From positions 1-64,000 of the forward strand of contig NZ_CVTA01000064.1 in NCBI RefSeq assembly GCF_001050035.1: a DNA stretch of 64,000 bases, in the 5' to 3' direction. The first letter of the stretch is position 1. Every line of letters begins with the position of its first letter. Position numbers and translations under genes: made by a program. The stretch is from Mycolicibacterium komanii (GTDB lineage Bacteria; Actinomycetota; Actinomycetes; Mycobacteriales; Mycobacteriaceae). This document shows positions 8,318 through 18,710 of the stretch, in pieces. Below the pieces are notes generated by a model. It saw only the letters and a program-made list of their open reading frames with translations, was not told where the DNA came from and did no database searches.

Positions 8318-9855
8318 CGCCGCAGCCCCGTCACCACAGTGGGCCGCGCTGGGGCGCCGTCGTCGAGCAGGTTCAGCACCGCGTCCACATCGAGGTGGCT
8401 GGTCAGCAGGTCGGCCATCAGGTCGAGTTGTGCGTCGCGGCGGGCGCGGACATCGACGTCGTCCGCGACAACGAATCCGCTGCGGCCGGCCGCTTCTGCG
8501 ACCTCGGTCAGCCACGAGCGCCGCACGTCGTCGTTGTCGAGCACACCGTGCCAATGGGTGCCGTACACCGCGCCGCGGCGCAGGCCGATCCCGAGCCACC
8601 GCTCTTCGGCGCAGCGGCCGATCTGGCCGTGATGAATCTCGTAGCCCGCCAACGGTTCTTCGTGACGACGCAACGTCTTCTCGGGCGCGAAGACGATGTC
8701 GGCGTCGAGCAGGTTCAGTCCCGCGACGACGCCGGCGCCCGACTCCACCGGATCGTCGATGCGCGAGCACAGCATCTGGAATCCGCCGCACACCCCGAGC
8801 ACGGGCAGGCCGCGCGCGGCGTGTGCGCTCAGCGCGTCGGCGATCCCGCTACGGCGCAGCCAATCCAGGTCGGCGACGGTGGCCTTGCTGCCGGGCACGA
8901 CGACGACGTCGACGTCGACGAGGTCGGCGGCATCGCTGACCCAGCGCACCAGCACACCGGGCTCGCACGCCAGCGCCTCGATGTCGGTCGAATTCGAGAT
9001 GCGCGGCAGTCGGATCGCGGCCACCCGCAGCCACTGCTCGCCGCGCGGCGGTTGCGGTTCGCCGACCACCCGCTGGGCCACCACCGAGACGGAGTCCTCG
9101 GTGTTGAGCCACAATCCGTCGGCGTACGGGATGACGCCGTAGGTCGGGCGCCCGGTCAGCTCCTCGAGTTGCGCCAGGCCTGGCGCCAGCAGCGACGGGT
9201 CACCGCGGAACTTGTTGACGACGAATCCGGCGATCAGCCGCTGGTCTTCCGCGTCGAGCACCGCGACCGTGCCGAACAGGTGGGCCAGCAGGCCGCCGCG
9301 GTCGATGTCGCCGACGACGATCACGGGCAGATCCGCCGCGCGGGCCAACCCCATGTTCGCCAGATCAGTTGCCCGCAGGTTGATTTCGGCAGGCGACCCG
9401 GCACCCTCACAGATGACGACGTCGAATTCCGAACGCAGTTGCTCGAGTTCGTCGGCGACCACCGCGCTCAGGCGCTCGCGGTGGTGGATGTAGTCGCGCG
9501 CGCTGACGGTGTCGACCACCCGACCGCGCACCACCAGCTGCGACGTGCGGTCGCTGCCGGGTTTGAGCAGCACCGGGTTGAACCGGGTGTGGGGCGCCAA
9601 ACCCGCGGCGCGCGCCTGCATCGCCTGCGCGCGACCGATCTCGCCGCCGTCGACGGTGACCGCTGAGTTGTTCGACATGTTCTGCGCCTTGAACGGCGCG
9701 ACCCGAATGCCCTTGCGCGCCAACAGTCGACACAGCCCGGCCACCACCATCGACTTGCCGGCGTCCGAGGTGGTGCCGGCCACCAGCAACGCGCCCCCTC
9801 CCGCCGAATGTGAATCTGGCGACGGGAATCCGCGTCGGGGCGTCGTCAGATTCAC
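8314..9855 (-). CDS. cobQ: Cobyric acid synthase (adenosylcobyrinate a,c-diamide amidotransferase)
   Basis: The 513-residue CobQ uses glutamine and ATP to amidate side chains b, d, e and g of the corrin ring during cobalamin synthesis. The N-terminal dethiobiotin-synthetase-like half carries the P-loop GTTSDAGKS and the [11 protein letters not shown] segment. The C-terminal class I glutaminase has the nucleophile in GVCGGFQML and the His in YEIHHG. In M. tuberculosis cobQ lies elsewhere, at Rv0255c; here it is inserted 10 bp after map on the same strand. No other cob gene is present in the window. Confidence 0.93.
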   Translation of the reverse strand: MNLTTPRRGFPSPDSHSAGGGALLVAGTTSDAGKSMVVAGLCRLLARKGIRVAPFKAQNMSNNSAVTVDGGEIGRAQAMQARAAGLAPHTRFNPVLLKPGSDRTSQLVVRGRVVDTVSARDYIHHRERLSAVVADELEQLRSEFDVVICEGAGSPAEINLRATDLANMGLARAADLPVIVVGDIDRGGLLAHLFGTVAVLDAEDQRLIAGFVVNKFRGDPSLLAPGLAQLEELTGRPTYGVIPYADGLWLNTEDSVSVVAQRVVGEPQPPRGEQWLRVAAIRLPRISNSTDIEALACEPGVLVRWVSDAADLVDVDVVVVPGSKATVADLDWLRRSGIADALSAHAARGLPVLGVCGGFQMLCSRIDDPVESGAGVVAGLNLLDADIVFAPEKTLRRHEEPLAGYEIHHGQIGRCAEERWLGIGLRRGAVYGTHWHGVLDNDDVRRSWLTEVAEAAGRSGFVVADDVDVRARRDAQLDLMADLLTSHLDVDAVLNLLDDGAPARPTVVTGLRR

Positions 9856-9865
9856 GATCGCGCGC

Positions 9866-10726
9866 CTAGTCGGCGACGGTCAAAATGTCGGCGCCGTCCT
9901 CGGTCACCACCAGGGTGTGCTCGAACTGGGCGGTCCACTTCTTGTCGGTGGTGGCGACGGTCCAACCGTCGTCCCAGATCTCGTAGTCGAGGCCGCCGAG
10001 GTTGATCATCGGCTCGATGGTGAACGTCATCCCCGGCTCCAGCACGGTGTCCACCGCGGGCTGGTCGTAGTGCAGGACGACGAGGCCGTTGTGGAAGGTG
10101 GTGCCGATGCCGTGGCCGGTGAAGTCGCGAACCACGTTGTAGCCGAACCGGTTCGCGTAAGACTCGATGACCCTGCCGACGACGGACAGCTGGCGTCCGG
10201 GTTTGACGGCCTTGATCGCCCGCATGGTCGCCTCGTGCGTGCGCTCGACGAGCAGCCGGTGTTCCTCGGAGACATTGCCGGCGAGGAACGTCGCGTTGGT
10301 GTCACCGTGCACACCGTTGATGTAGGCGGTCACGTCGATGTTGACGATGTCGCCGTCCTCGATGACGGTCGAATCCGGGATGCCGTGGCAGATGATCTCG
10401 TTGAGCGAGGTGCAGCAGGACTTCGGGAAGCCCTTGTAGCCGAGGGTCGACGGGTAGGCGCCGTGATCGATCATGTACTCGTGTGCGATGCGATCCAGCT
10501 CGTCGGTCGTCACTCCCGGCGCGACGGCCTTACCGGCCTCGGCCAGCGCCCCCGCCGCGATCCGGCCCGCGACACGCATCTTCTCGATCACCTCGGGCGT
10601 CTGCACCCACGGCTCGCTGCCCTCGTCGACGGTCTGCTTCCAGGCGTACTCCGGGCGCGGGATCGAGTCGGGCACCGGGAGCGTCGGCGAGAGCACGCCG
10701 GGGCGAAGGGCGGTACGAACGGGCAT
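9866..10726 (-). CDS. map: Methionine aminopeptidase, type I with N-terminal extension
   Basis: The 286-codon gene removes initiator Met from nascent proteins. All dinuclear-metal ligands of the family are visible: the two Asp in [19 protein letters not shown], His in GHGIGTTFH, Glu in FTIEPMI and Glu in QFEHTLVV. The substrate His is in ICHGIPDS. An N-terminal Pro-rich extension of about 40 residues marks the mycobacterial MapB (Rv2861c) class. It is the first gene of the map-cobQ-lipoprotein-hydrolase run. Confidence 0.94.
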   Translation of the reverse strand: MPVRTALRPGVLSPTLPVPDSIPRPEYAWKQTVDEGSEPWVQTPEVIEKMRVAGRIAAGALAEAGKAVAPGVTTDELDRIAHEYMIDHGAYPSTLGYKGFPKSCCTSLNEIICHGIPDSTVIEDGDIVNIDVTAYINGVHGDTNATFLAGNVSEEHRLLVERTHEATMRAIKAVKPGRQLSVVGRVIESYANRFGYNVVRDFTGHGIGTTFHNGLVVLHYDQPAVDTVLEPGMTFTIEPMINLGGLDYEIWDDGWTVATTDKKWTAQFEHTLVVTEDGADILTVAD

Positions 10727-10745
10727 ATGACCAGCGTAGTCGAGG

Positions 10746-11330
10746 CTAGCGGCGGTCGAACGGGCTGAACCGTAACGACCGGCGGGGCCCGCGGATGTCC
10801 ACCGAGCCGCAGACCACCTTGCCGGTCAGGATGACGTGCGGGTTGCCTTCCGCCGGTGCATCCTTGCGGTGGTCGCGGGCGCTGCCCACGTTGACCTCGA
10901 CGTCGTCGATCGAGGCGCTCGCGCCGTCGGGCAGCCGCAGTTCGAGCCCGCCGAACTTCAGGTCGAGCTCGATTACGACCATCGGACCGGCGAAGCGCGC
11001 CCGCGTCAGGTCCAGGTCCACCGACCCCATCCGTCGGTGCAGGGCGAGCCGGCTGGGCACGGTCCACTGGCCCTGGCGCTTGAGGGAGCCGAGGACGCCG
11101 CGCAGCTCGACGCGGTCGGCGGCCGACGTGACGATCGCACCAGGTCCGGGCAGGTCGCCGACCAGCGAATCCAGGTCGGAGTGCAGCCGCGCCCGCGCCA
11201 CCGCCGCCGAGCGTTCCTCGAACTCGTCGATGTCGATCAGGCCCAGTGCGACGGCGTTGTGCAGCCGCCGCAGGGTGCCGTTGCGGTCGGCGTCAGAGAC
11301 GCGCATGGCGTCGTGGTTGATCTCGGTCAT
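10746..11330 (-). CDS. DUF1707 domain protein (Rv2862c-like)
   Basis: The 194-residue protein opens with the DUF1707 signature: [19 protein letters not shown] followed by G-x-I-D-x-x-E-F-E-E-R, about residues 8-60. A beta-rich C-terminal half contains [16 protein letters not shown] and a repeated Gly-x-Val-Asp pattern, similar to cell-wall-active DUF2154-type domains. The role is unknown; such proteins are often linked to envelope stress. The start is ATG 11330, 32 bp after the penicillin-binding lipoprotein on the same strand, so cotranscription is likely. Confidence 0.85.
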   Translation of the reverse strand: MTEINHDAMRVSDADRNGTLRRLHNAVALGLIDIDEFEERSAAVARARLHSDLDSLVGDLPGPGAIVTSAADRVELRGVLGSLKRQGQWTVPSRLALHRRMGSVDLDLTRARFAGPMVVIELDLKFGGLELRLPDGASASIDDVEVNVGSARDHRKDAPAEGNPHVILTGKVVCGSVDIRGPRRSLRFSPFDRR

Positions 11331-11362
11331 CGCACGTTCCACGGTACGGCGACGACGCCGGA

Positions 11363-13171
11363 TCAGGCCAGGTAGTCCGGCGGCAGCCCGTCGAGCATGC
11401 CCTTGAGCATCCGCACCGCGTACTCCGAGGACCCACCCCCGACGATCATCGCGGCGAAGGCCATGTCGCCGCGATATCCGGCGAACCACGAGTGCGACCC
11501 GCCCGCGAACTCCGCCTCACCGGTCTTGCCCCGCACGTCGCCCGCACCGGCCAGATCGTCGGCGGTGCCGTTGGTCACCACCAGCCGCATCATCGGCCGC
11601 AGGCCGTCGACGATCTTCGGGTCCATCGGCGCCGGGCTCTCGGCGACCTCGGTCTCCTTACCCTGAATCAGTTGCGGGACAGGGGTTTCACCGGCGGCGA
11701 CGGTCGCGGCCGCCAGCGCCATGCCGAATGGGCTGGCCAACACCTTGCCCTGACCGAAGCCGTCCTCGGTGCGCTCGGCCAGGTCGACGGTGGGCGGCAC
11801 GGACCCGGTCACGGTCCTCAGGCCGGGGATGTTGTAGTCGGCGCCCAGTCCGTACTTTGCCGCGGCCATCGTCAACCCGCGCGGCGGCATCCGGCTGGCC
11901 AACTCGGCGAAGGTGGTGTTGCACGAACTGGCGAACGCCCGCGACATCGGCACCGTGCCGAGGTCGAAGCCGCCGTAGTTGGGCACCGTGCGGTGGCCGA
12001 TGTCCATGGTGCCCGGGCACGGAAGCATCGTGTTCGGGGTCGCCATATCGCGTTCGATGGCCGCCCCCGCGGTGACCATCTTGAACGTCGACCCGGGTGG
12101 ATACAGGCCGGTGGTGGCGATCAGGCCCTCGGTGTCGGCGGCCGCGTTCTGCGCGACGGCCAGGATCTCGCCGGTGGACGGTTTGATGACGACGATCATT
12201 GCCTTTTTGCCGGTGAAGTTCACCGCGTTCTGCGCGGCGGTCTGAACCGCACGGTCGAGGCTGATCCGCACCGACGGCGCGGGCGTGCCGGGCACCTCGT
12301 TGAGGACGTCGACGTCCACGCCGTTCTGGTTGACGGTGACCACCCGCCAGCCGGCCTGCCCGCTGAGTTCGCCGGCAACGGCGGACTTGACCTCGTTGAT
12401 GATCGCCGGCGCGAAAGTCTCGTCGGTGGGCAGCATTTCGGCTTGCGGCGTGATGACCACACCGGGTTGTGCGCCGATCGCGGCGGCCACGCGGTCGTGG
12501 TCGGCCTTGCGCAGCGTCACCAGGCTCAGCGGCTGCTTGGACGAGCTGGCCTGTTCGGCGAGCCGCTGCGGGTCGAGCGTGTTGTCGAAGGGCCGCAATG
12601 CGTCGGCGACGGCCCGCGCGGTCTGCATCAGCGCCCCGCCCGCGGCCTTCGCGTCGAGCGTGTAGCTGTACAGGTATCCGGGCACCAACACCTCGGTGCC
12701 GCTGCGCTCGATCACCGACGCCCGCGGCGGCGAGTCGGCGCGCAGGGCGAAGGTCTGGTTCTCGCCGAGCCGCGGATGCAGCCCGGTCGCGCTCCAGCGC
12801 ACCCGCCAGCGGCCCTCGTCGCGGACCATGTTCAGCTGCCCGTCGTAGGTCCAGGTCCGGTCCTTGGGCAGATGCCAGGTGTAGCGGTAGGTGACGCTGC
12901 CGGTGTCCTCGGCGTACTTGGAGCCCAGGATCTGGGTGTCCAGGTGGGTGGCTTGCAGCCCGGCCCAGGCCTCGTTCAGGTCTTCGCGGGCGTCGGCCGG
13001 CCGGTCGCTGAGTTCGGCCGCGCCCTCGGTGTCACCGGTCGCGAGCGCCGCGAAGAAGTCCTCCGCCGTGGGTTCGGGCCCGGCGGGCTTGGGCGTACAG
13101 GCGCTGTTGAGGCCGACGACCACGATTCCGACCGCGGCCAGAGTCGCGATGCGTGTTACTGAAGATGCCAT
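11363..13171 (-). CDS. Penicillin-binding lipoprotein, class B-like transpeptidase (Rv2864c)
   Basis: The 602-residue exported lipoprotein has Cys25 in a LNSAC lipobox. Domains in order are an NTF2-like MecA-N domain (about 35-150), a penicillin-binding dimerisation-type domain (about 155-300) and a transpeptidase domain (about 310-595). The catalytic motifs are intact: the Ser-x-x-Lys motif STFK near residue 362, SCN near 415 and KTG near 547. It should crosslink peptidoglycan at the outer membrane face. In M. tuberculosis the homologue is known as PbpLipo. Promoter sequence must lie in 13172-13337. Confidence 0.92.
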   Translation of the reverse strand: MASSVTRIATLAAVGIVVVGLNSACTPKPAGPEPTAEDFFAALATGDTEGAAELSDRPADAREDLNEAWAGLQATHLDTQILGSKYAEDTGSVTYRYTWHLPKDRTWTYDGQLNMVRDEGRWRVRWSATGLHPRLGENQTFALRADSPPRASVIERSGTEVLVPGYLYSYTLDAKAAGGALMQTARAVADALRPFDNTLDPQRLAEQASSSKQPLSLVTLRKADHDRVAAAIGAQPGVVITPQAEMLPTDETFAPAIINEVKSAVAGELSGQAGWRVVTVNQNGVDVDVLNEVPGTPAPSVRISLDRAVQTAAQNAVNFTGKKAMIVVIKPSTGEILAVAQNAAADTEGLIATTGLYPPGSTFKMVTAGAAIERDMATPNTMLPCPGTMDIGHRTVPNYGGFDLGTVPMSRAFASSCNTTFAELASRMPPRGLTMAAAKYGLGADYNIPGLRTVTGSVPPTVDLAERTEDGFGQGKVLASPFGMALAAATVAAGETPVPQLIQGKETEVAESPAPMDPKIVDGLRPMMRLVVTNGTADDLAGAGDVRGKTGEAEFAGGSHSWFAGYRGDMAFAAMIVGGGSSEYAVRMLKGMLDGLPPDYLA

Positions 13172-13244
13172 TGGGGCAGATGTTACGAAGTCGAGACCTG
13201 CAAACGCGGTAGGCGCACCGAAATTGCGCCTTCTAAAGCCCTTA

Positions 13245-13285
13245 ACGGGTTGATCGCCTGCACCTGATGCGTGGAATCAACCCGT
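13245..13285 (-). terminator. Hairpin downstream of the dxr-rip1-ispG-GNAT run
   Basis: A perfect 10-bp inverted repeat, ACGGGTTGAT and ATCAACCCGT, has a 21-nt loop. It lies about 53 bp beyond the stop of the GyrA-like/GNAT gene and upstream of the penicillin-binding lipoprotein. It can act as a U-less mycobacterial terminator. An operator for the downstream gene is the alternative. Confidence 0.5.
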
Positions 13286-13337
13286 CAACGCGATTGCGCG
13301 CCGACGACAGCGACCCGCCCTGTTCCGACGCGGCGCG

Positions 13338-13994
13338 TCAGCCCGCTGCGGGCGCCCGCACCACCAACGGCACACCCGGGAAGTACGCGGCCATCTCCGA
13401 ACGCGACTTGCGCAGCGCCGCGGTGCCGTAGCCCTGCTTGCGATGGTCGGGGTGGATCCAGATCCGCAGGTTGATCTCGCCGGCGACCAAGTCGCCGAAC
13501 ACCATGCCGATCTTCTCGGTGCCGTTGATCGCGACCAGCCACGCTGCCTCCTCGGCGTCGACGCGGCGCAGGCCGGCGCTGATCTCGTCGTCGAGATCGC
13601 CTGCCGGGGCGCGTGACCCGTCGCCCGCCTCGCGCACGTCCTGGGTGCGCGCGGCGAAGATGTCGCGATCGGCCTCGGCGAGGAACGGGCGCAGCACCAT
13701 GCTGTCGGCGGAGCGGACCGGTTCGCCCATCGTGAAGCTGAGCTGGTTGTTGAGGTCTTCGAGTTCGGCGGCGATCCGGCGCCGCGCCACCTTGGTCAGG
13801 CGATCGAAGGACAACCGCAACACCGCTTCCGCGGCCGCCTGCGACGCGCCGAGCATGCCCGCGATGGCCTCGATCGCGGCGTCGTAGTCCTCGGCGTCGA
13901 CGATCACGTCGAGCAGTTCGTGTCGCCGTTCGAGGGCGCGCATCATCGTGTCGGCGATCTCCCTGCGCGCGATTGTGCGGTCGTCGTCAGCCAT
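13338..13994 (-). CDS. GNAT acetyltransferase with N-terminal GyrA-like helical segment
   Basis: The 218-residue protein has two parts. Residues about 5-90 resemble the long helical tail region of DNA gyrase subunit A/ParC: a LLDVIVDAEDYDAAIEAIAG type helix pair followed by LRLSFDRLTKVARRRIAAEL. There is no breakage-reunion domain and no catalytic Tyr. Residues about 100-215 form a GNAT fold with the acetyl-CoA loop HPDHRKQGYGTAALRKS. The substrate is unknown. It is last in the dxr-rip1-ispG-GNAT-GNAT series, 35 bp after the neighbouring GNAT, and is followed by a hairpin. The gyrase similarity rests on pattern reading only. Confidence 0.78.
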   Translation of the reverse strand: MADDDRTIARREIADTMMRALERRHELLDVIVDAEDYDAAIEAIAGMLGASQAAAEAVLRLSFDRLTKVARRRIAAELEDLNNQLSFTMGEPVRSADSMVLRPFLAEADRDIFAARTQDVREAGDGSRAPAGDLDDEISAGLRRVDAEEAAWLVAINGTEKIGMVFGDLVAGEINLRIWIHPDHRKQGYGTAALRKSRSEMAAYFPGVPLVVRAPAAG

Positions 13995-14029
13995 GCCGTG
14001 AGCGTAAATCAGTCGGGCGGGGAGAACCG

Positions 14030-14884
14030 TCAGTCGAGCAGAACGGTCGCGAAGGTTCCCACTTGCTGGAAGCCGACGCGGTCATAGGTGGCCCGCGCGA
14101 CGGTGTTGAAGTCGTTGACGTACAGGCTCGCGGTACGACCCGACCGCACCACCGCCTCCGCCAGCGTCGCGGTGCCCGCGGTACCCAGGCCGTGCCCGCG
14201 CCAGTCGGGATGCACCCAGACACCCTGGATCTGGCCGACCGTCGGCGACTGCGAACCGACCTCGGCCTTGAACACCACCTCACCGCGTTCGAACCTCGCC
14301 CACGCCCGCCCCGCGGCGATCAGACCGGCGACGCGTCGGCGATAACCCCTGCCGCCGTCGCCGAGCCGCGGGTCGATGCCGACCTCGCCGATGAACATGT
14401 CGATCGACGCGACCAAGTAGGCGTCGAGTTCGTCGGCACGCACCTGGCGCACGGCGGGGTCGGTCGAGCAGGACGGCGGCGTGCTCAGCGCCAACAACGG
14501 CTGCTGCTCGCGCACGTCGCGGGCGGGGCCCCAGGCCTGTTCGAGGCGACGCCACATCGGCAGCACCAGCTCGGCCCTGCCGACCAGCGACGAGCAGCGG
14601 CGCGCGGTGCTCATGGCCTTCTCCGCGAACGCGTGCAGGTCATTCAGCTGGCCGCGCAACGGAATCAGGTTCGCGCCCGCGTAACACAGCGATTCGGTGG
14701 GTCGGCGACGCGTCCACAGTTCCCCGCCGATCGCCGACGGCTCCACACCGTATTCGGCCACCCGGCACGCCACCATGCACGAGCCGACAGGGTCCTCGTC
14801 GAGCACGCGAATCACGGCGCCGACGTCGCGCACCACCGACACCCGTCGTTCGTCGACGTGACGAAACAGCGGCGGTGCCGACAT
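14030..14884 (-). CDS. DUF4081-GNAT acetyltransferase (Rv2867c-like)
   Basis: The 284-residue protein has a degenerate N-terminal GNAT-like half (about 15-130, the DUF4081 type) and a C-terminal GNAT domain (about 145-280). The latter has the acetyl-CoA binding loop VHPDWRGHGLGTAGT and a NTVARATYDRVGFQQVG ending. It corresponds in position to Rv2867c, next to ispG, and this linkage is conserved in mycobacteria. The substrate is not established. The gap to ispG is 54 bp and to the next GNAT gene 35 bp, both on the same strand. Confidence 0.87.
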   Translation of the reverse strand: MSAPPLFRHVDERRVSVVRDVGAVIRVLDEDPVGSCMVACRVAEYGVEPSAIGGELWTRRRPTESLCYAGANLIPLRGQLNDLHAFAEKAMSTARRCSSLVGRAELVLPMWRRLEQAWGPARDVREQQPLLALSTPPSCSTDPAVRQVRADELDAYLVASIDMFIGEVGIDPRLGDGGRGYRRRVAGLIAAGRAWARFERGEVVFKAEVGSQSPTVGQIQGVWVHPDWRGHGLGTAGTATLAEAVVRSGRTASLYVNDFNTVARATYDRVGFQQVGTFATVLLD

Positions 14885-14938
14885 GGGAACTCTTTCTAAC
14901 CGACGCCGGGCGAGGCTACCCAGTGTTTGGGATCACAT

Positions 14939-16114
14939 TCAGCTTACGGTCACGACCGGCGAACCGCTCGCATCTGTTCCACGCTCTTCCGCGATTCGCA
15001 TGGCCTCTTCGATCAGCGTCTCGACGATCTGCGCCTCGGGCACGGTCTTGATGACCTCACCCTTGACGAAGATCTGGCCCTTGCCGTTACCGGACGCCAC
15101 ACCGAGGTCGGCTTCGCGGGCCTCGCCGGGACCGTTGACGACACAACCCATCACGGCGACGCGCAACGGGACGTCCATCCCCTCCAGCCCAGCGGTCACC
15201 TCGTTGGCCAACGAGTAGACGTCGACCTGGGCGCGTCCGCACGACGGGCAGGACACGATCTCCAGCGACCGCGGCCGCAGATTCAGCGATTCGAGGATCT
15301 GGTTGCCGACCTTGACCTCCTCGGCGGGCGGCGCCGAGAGCGAGACGCGGATGGTGTCGCCGATGCCCTTCGACAGCAGGGCGCCGAACGCGACGGCGGA
15401 CTTGATGGTGCCCTGGAACGCCGGGCCCGCCTCGGTCACGCCGAGGTGCAGCGGGTAGTCGCACTGCGCAGCGAGCTGTTCGTACGCGGCCACCATCACG
15501 ACGGGGTCGTTGTGCTTGACGCTGATTTTGATGTCGCCGAAGCCGTGCTCCTCGAACAGCGACGCCTCCCACAGCGCCGACTCCACCAGCGCCTCGGGGG
15601 TGGCCTTGCCGTACTTCTCCATGAACCGCTTGTCCAGCGATCCCGCGTTCACGCCGATGCGGATCGGAATGCCCGCTGCGCCTGCGGCTTTGGCGACTTC
15701 GCCGACCCGGCCGTCGAACTCCTTGATGTTGCCGGGGTTGACGCGCACGGCGGCGCAGCCGGCGTCGATCGCGGCGAAGATGTACTTCGGCTGGAAGTGG
15801 ATGTCGGCGATCACCGGAATCTGGCTGTGCCTGGCGATTTCGGCGAGCGCGTCGGCGTCCTCCTGTCGGGGGCACGCCACCCGCACGATGTCGCAGCCCG
15901 ACGCCGTCAGTTCGGCGATCTGCTGCAGCGTGGAGTTGACGTCGTGAGTCTTGGTGGTGCACATGGACTGCACGGCGATCGGGTGATCGCTGCCGATGCC
16001 GACATCGCCGACCATCAGCTGACGGGTCTTGCGTCGCGGTGCCAGAACCGGCGCCGGGGGTGCCGGCATGCCGAGTCCTATTTGTTGAGGTCCGATCTGT
16101 TGGCCGGAGGCCAT
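14939..16114 (-). CDS. ispG: 4-hydroxy-3-methylbut-2-enyl-diphosphate synthase
   Basis: The 391-residue Fe-S enzyme of the MEP isoprenoid pathway converts MEcPP to HMBPP. The N-terminal TIM barrel begins after [14 protein letters not shown]. The C-terminal cluster-binding domain has Cys residues in VSCPSCGR and [11 protein letters not shown], the three conserved ligands. It lies 17 bp after rip1 in the run that starts with dxr, so two MEP-pathway enzymes are transcribed together. Confidence 0.96.
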   Translation of the reverse strand: MASGQQIGPQQIGLGMPAPPAPVLAPRRKTRQLMVGDVGIGSDHPIAVQSMCTTKTHDVNSTLQQIAELTASGCDIVRVACPRQEDADALAEIARHSQIPVIADIHFQPKYIFAAIDAGCAAVRVNPGNIKEFDGRVGEVAKAAGAAGIPIRIGVNAGSLDKRFMEKYGKATPEALVESALWEASLFEEHGFGDIKISVKHNDPVVMVAAYEQLAAQCDYPLHLGVTEAGPAFQGTIKSAVAFGALLSKGIGDTIRVSLSAPPAEEVKVGNQILESLNLRPRSLEIVSCPSCGRAQVDVYSLANEVTAGLEGMDVPLRVAVMGCVVNGPGEAREADLGVASGNGKGQIFVKGEVIKTVPEAQIVETLIEEAMRIAEERGTDASGSPVVTVS

Positions 16115-16131
16115 TTACTCTCTCCTACTGC

Positions 16132-17355
16132 TTACTGAAAGATTCGGATGGGATTGACGAAGTCGGCCGTCACGGTCAACAGCATGTAGCCGGCCACCAC
16201 GACGAGGATCACGTACGTGGCGGGCATCAACTTCAGGTAGTTGACCGGGGCCGCGGCCACCTTGCCGCGTGCCGACCGGACCGAGTTGCGGATCTTCTCG
16301 TAGAACGCGATCGCGATGTGGCCGCCGTCGAACGGCAGCAGCGGGACGAGGTTGATCGCGCCGAGCACGAAGTTCAACTGCGCCAGGAAGAACCAGAACG
16401 CCACCCACAGCCCCTGGTCGACCGCGTCGCCGCCGATGATGCTGGCGCCGACGACGCTGATCGGGGTCTCGGGATCGCGCTCCTCACCGCCGATGGAGCG
16501 CACCAGCGCGCCCATCTTGGTCGGCAGCTTGGCCAGCGACTTGCCGATCTCGACGGCGAGGTCGCCGGTGAACGCCACCGTCGCGGGCGCCGCCGACAGC
16601 GCGTTGTACTGGATGGGCCCGAACTGGGCGGCGGTGATGCCGACCGTGCCGACGGGCGCCGGTTCGGCGGTGTCCCCCTTGGCGACCCAGCGCTGCGCGG
16701 GGACCACATCGACGAGCGTGGTGAACTCCTCGCCGTCACGCTCGACGGTGAACTGGGCCGGGCCGTCGAGCGCGCGCACGGCGGTGACCATCTCGTCGAA
16801 GTTCGCGACGGGCTTGTCACCGACCTTGACCACGGTGTCGCCGGCCCGGATGCCCGCGGCCGCGGCGGGCGAGGGCGCCAGGCAGTCACCGAGCTGGCCC
16901 TTGCTGACCTCGGCCTTCACACACGACGTCTCCCCGACGACCGCGGTGGTCGGCGCGTGCAGGTTGGGCAGGCCCCACACCACGGCGATGCCGTAGATCA
17001 ACAGCAGTCCGATGACGAAGTTCATGCCCGGGCCGGCGGCCAGCACCGCGGCGCGCTTCCACGTCTTCTGCTTGTACATCGCGCGGTCGTGCTCGTCGGG
17101 CGCGAGTTCCTCCACCGACGTCATGCCGGCGATGTCGCAGAACCCGCCGAGCGGAACCGCCTTGACGCCGTACTCGGTGCGGTCACCCCGCTTGTTCGCG
17201 CGCCACGTCGACCACAGCGTCGGGCCGAAGCCGACGAAGTAGCGGCGCACCTTCATTCCCGTGGCGCGCGCCACCCACATGTGGCCGCATTCATGCAGGG
17301 CCACCGAGACCAAAATGGCCAGTGCGAACAGCACGACACCGGTCAGCCACATCAT
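16132..17355 (-). CDS. rip1: Site-2 intramembrane zinc metalloprotease Rip1 (M50 family)
   Basis: The 407-residue integral membrane protease has the zinc motif ALHECGHMW (HExxH) in the first helix and the second motif in PLLPFDGGH near the C-terminus. A PDZ domain between them is marked by [19 protein letters not shown]. In M. tuberculosis Rip1 (Rv2869c) cleaves anti-sigma factors and controls envelope lipid and stress regulons. The ATG overlaps the dxr stop by 4 bp (ATGA), and ispG follows by 17 bp. Confidence 0.95.
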   Translation of the reverse strand: MMWLTGVVLFALAILVSVALHECGHMWVARATGMKVRRYFVGFGPTLWSTWRANKRGDRTEYGVKAVPLGGFCDIAGMTSVEELAPDEHDRAMYKQKTWKRAAVLAAGPGMNFVIGLLLIYGIAVVWGLPNLHAPTTAVVGETSCVKAEVSKGQLGDCLAPSPAAAAGIRAGDTVVKVGDKPVANFDEMVTAVRALDGPAQFTVERDGEEFTTLVDVVPAQRWVAKGDTAEPAPVGTVGITAAQFGPIQYNALSAAPATVAFTGDLAVEIGKSLAKLPTKMGALVRSIGGEERDPETPISVVGASIIGGDAVDQGLWVAFWFFLAQLNFVLGAINLVPLLPFDGGHIAIAFYEKIRNSVRSARGKVAAAPVNYLKLMPATYVILVVVAGYMLLTVTADFVNPIRIFQ

Positions 17356-18542
17356 CTGGTGGTGATTACCTCCCGCTCGACCGCACGCGAGGCGCGGTCA
17401 CGCGCCCACTGCTGGGCGTCAAGTACGTCTTCCACGGTAGCTGGTTCGGCGGCCCACTGGTCGGCAGCGCGCAGCACGTCGGCGATGGTGCGCACGATCG
17501 CCGGGAAGCGGATACGCCCGTCGAGGAACGCAGCGGCCGCCTCCTCGTTGGCGGCGTTGTAGACCGCGGTCAGGCAGCCGCCCACCTCGCCGGCCTGGCG
17601 CGCCAGCGCCACCGCGGGGAACACCTCATCGTCGAGCGGCTCGAAATCCCAGGTCGACGCGGTGGTGAAGTCGCACGCGAGCGCCGCGGCGGGCACCCGT
17701 TCCGGCCAGCCCAGCGCCAGCGCGATCGGCAGCTTCATGTCCGGCGGGCTGGCCTGTGCCAGCGTGGAGCCGTCGGTGAACGTGACCATCGAGTGCACGA
17801 TCGACTGCGGGTGCACCACCACCTCGATGCGGTCGTAGGGCACCCCGAACAGCAGATGTGTCTCGATCAGCTCGAGACCCTTGTTGACCAGCGACGCCGA
17901 GTTCAGCGTGTTCATCGGCCCCATCGACCAGGTGGGGTGGGCGCCGGCCTGTTCGGGGGTGGCCGACTCCAGCCGTTCGGCACTCCAGCCGCGGAACGGC
18001 CCGCCGGAGGCGGTCAGCACGATCTTGGCAACCTCGTCGGGCGTGCCGCCCCGCAGGCACTGCGCCATCGCCGAGTGTTCGGAGTCGACGGGCACGATCT
18101 GTCCTGGTCGGGCGGCTTTGAGCACCAGTGGCCCACCGGCGACCAGCGACTCCTTGTTGGCCAGCGCCAGGCGTGCGCCGGTCGCGAGCGCCGCCAGGGT
18201 CGGTTTCAGGCCCAGCGCGCCGACGAGCGCGTTGAGCACCACATCGGCCTCGGTGTCCTCGACCAGCCGGGTGACGGCGTCGGGTCCGGAGAATGTCACG
18301 TCGCCGACGCGGGTTGCGGCGGCCTCGTCGGCGACCGCGATATTGGTCACACCCGTCGCCGCGGCCTGTTGTGCGAGCAGGTCGGGGTTACCGCCTCCGG
18401 CGGCCAGGCCGACGACCTCGAAGCGGTCGGGATTGGCGGCGATGACGTCGAGCGCCTGCGTTCCGATCGATCCGGTGCTGCCGAGGATCAGGACGCGCCG
18501 CCGATCCGAACCACCGCGCTGTGCGCCACCGGTAACACTCAC
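17352..18542 (-). CDS. dxr: 1-deoxy-D-xylulose 5-phosphate reductoisomerase
   Basis: The 396-residue enzyme catalyses the second MEP-pathway step, DXP to MEP with NADPH, and is the fosmidomycin target. It has the N-terminal nucleotide loop [15 protein letters not shown], the [11 protein letters not shown] motif and the substrate loop [10 protein letters not shown]. The start is GTG 18542. It heads the dxr-rip1-ispG run. Its promoter must lie in the 168-bp divergent region shared with the MPT83-like gene. Confidence 0.96.
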   Translation of the reverse strand: MSVTGGAQRGGSDRRRVLILGSTGSIGTQALDVIAANPDRFEVVGLAAGGGNPDLLAQQAAATGVTNIAVADEAAATRVGDVTFSGPDAVTRLVEDTEADVVLNALVGALGLKPTLAALATGARLALANKESLVAGGPLVLKAARPGQIVPVDSEHSAMAQCLRGGTPDEVAKIVLTASGGPFRGWSAERLESATPEQAGAHPTWSMGPMNTLNSASLVNKGLELIETHLLFGVPYDRIEVVVHPQSIVHSMVTFTDGSTLAQASPPDMKLPIALALGWPERVPAAALACDFTTASTWDFEPLDDEVFPAVALARQAGEVGGCLTAVYNAANEEAAAAFLDGRIRFPAIVRTIADVLRAADQWAAEPATVEDVLDAQQWARDRASRAVEREVITTR

Positions 18543-18710
18543 CGAACCATTGTGCCGCTTGCCGGTGGCCGGTCGTGAGTCCCGGCGTGTTCGAGATCAG
18601 AAGTGTGACGCGAATCTGACGGGATTCATCCGCGCGCCCTGCTGGACCGAATCCCCGGTGTCACAGCAGCGAGGCGGGCACCGGACCCGTCCACCACGAG
18701 GGAGCAACGC

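Noticed and set aside
18612..18627. GAATC/GATTC inverted repeat between dxr and the MPT83-like gene
   Set aside because: The arms are only five bases and there is no supporting context, so it was not listed as an operator.
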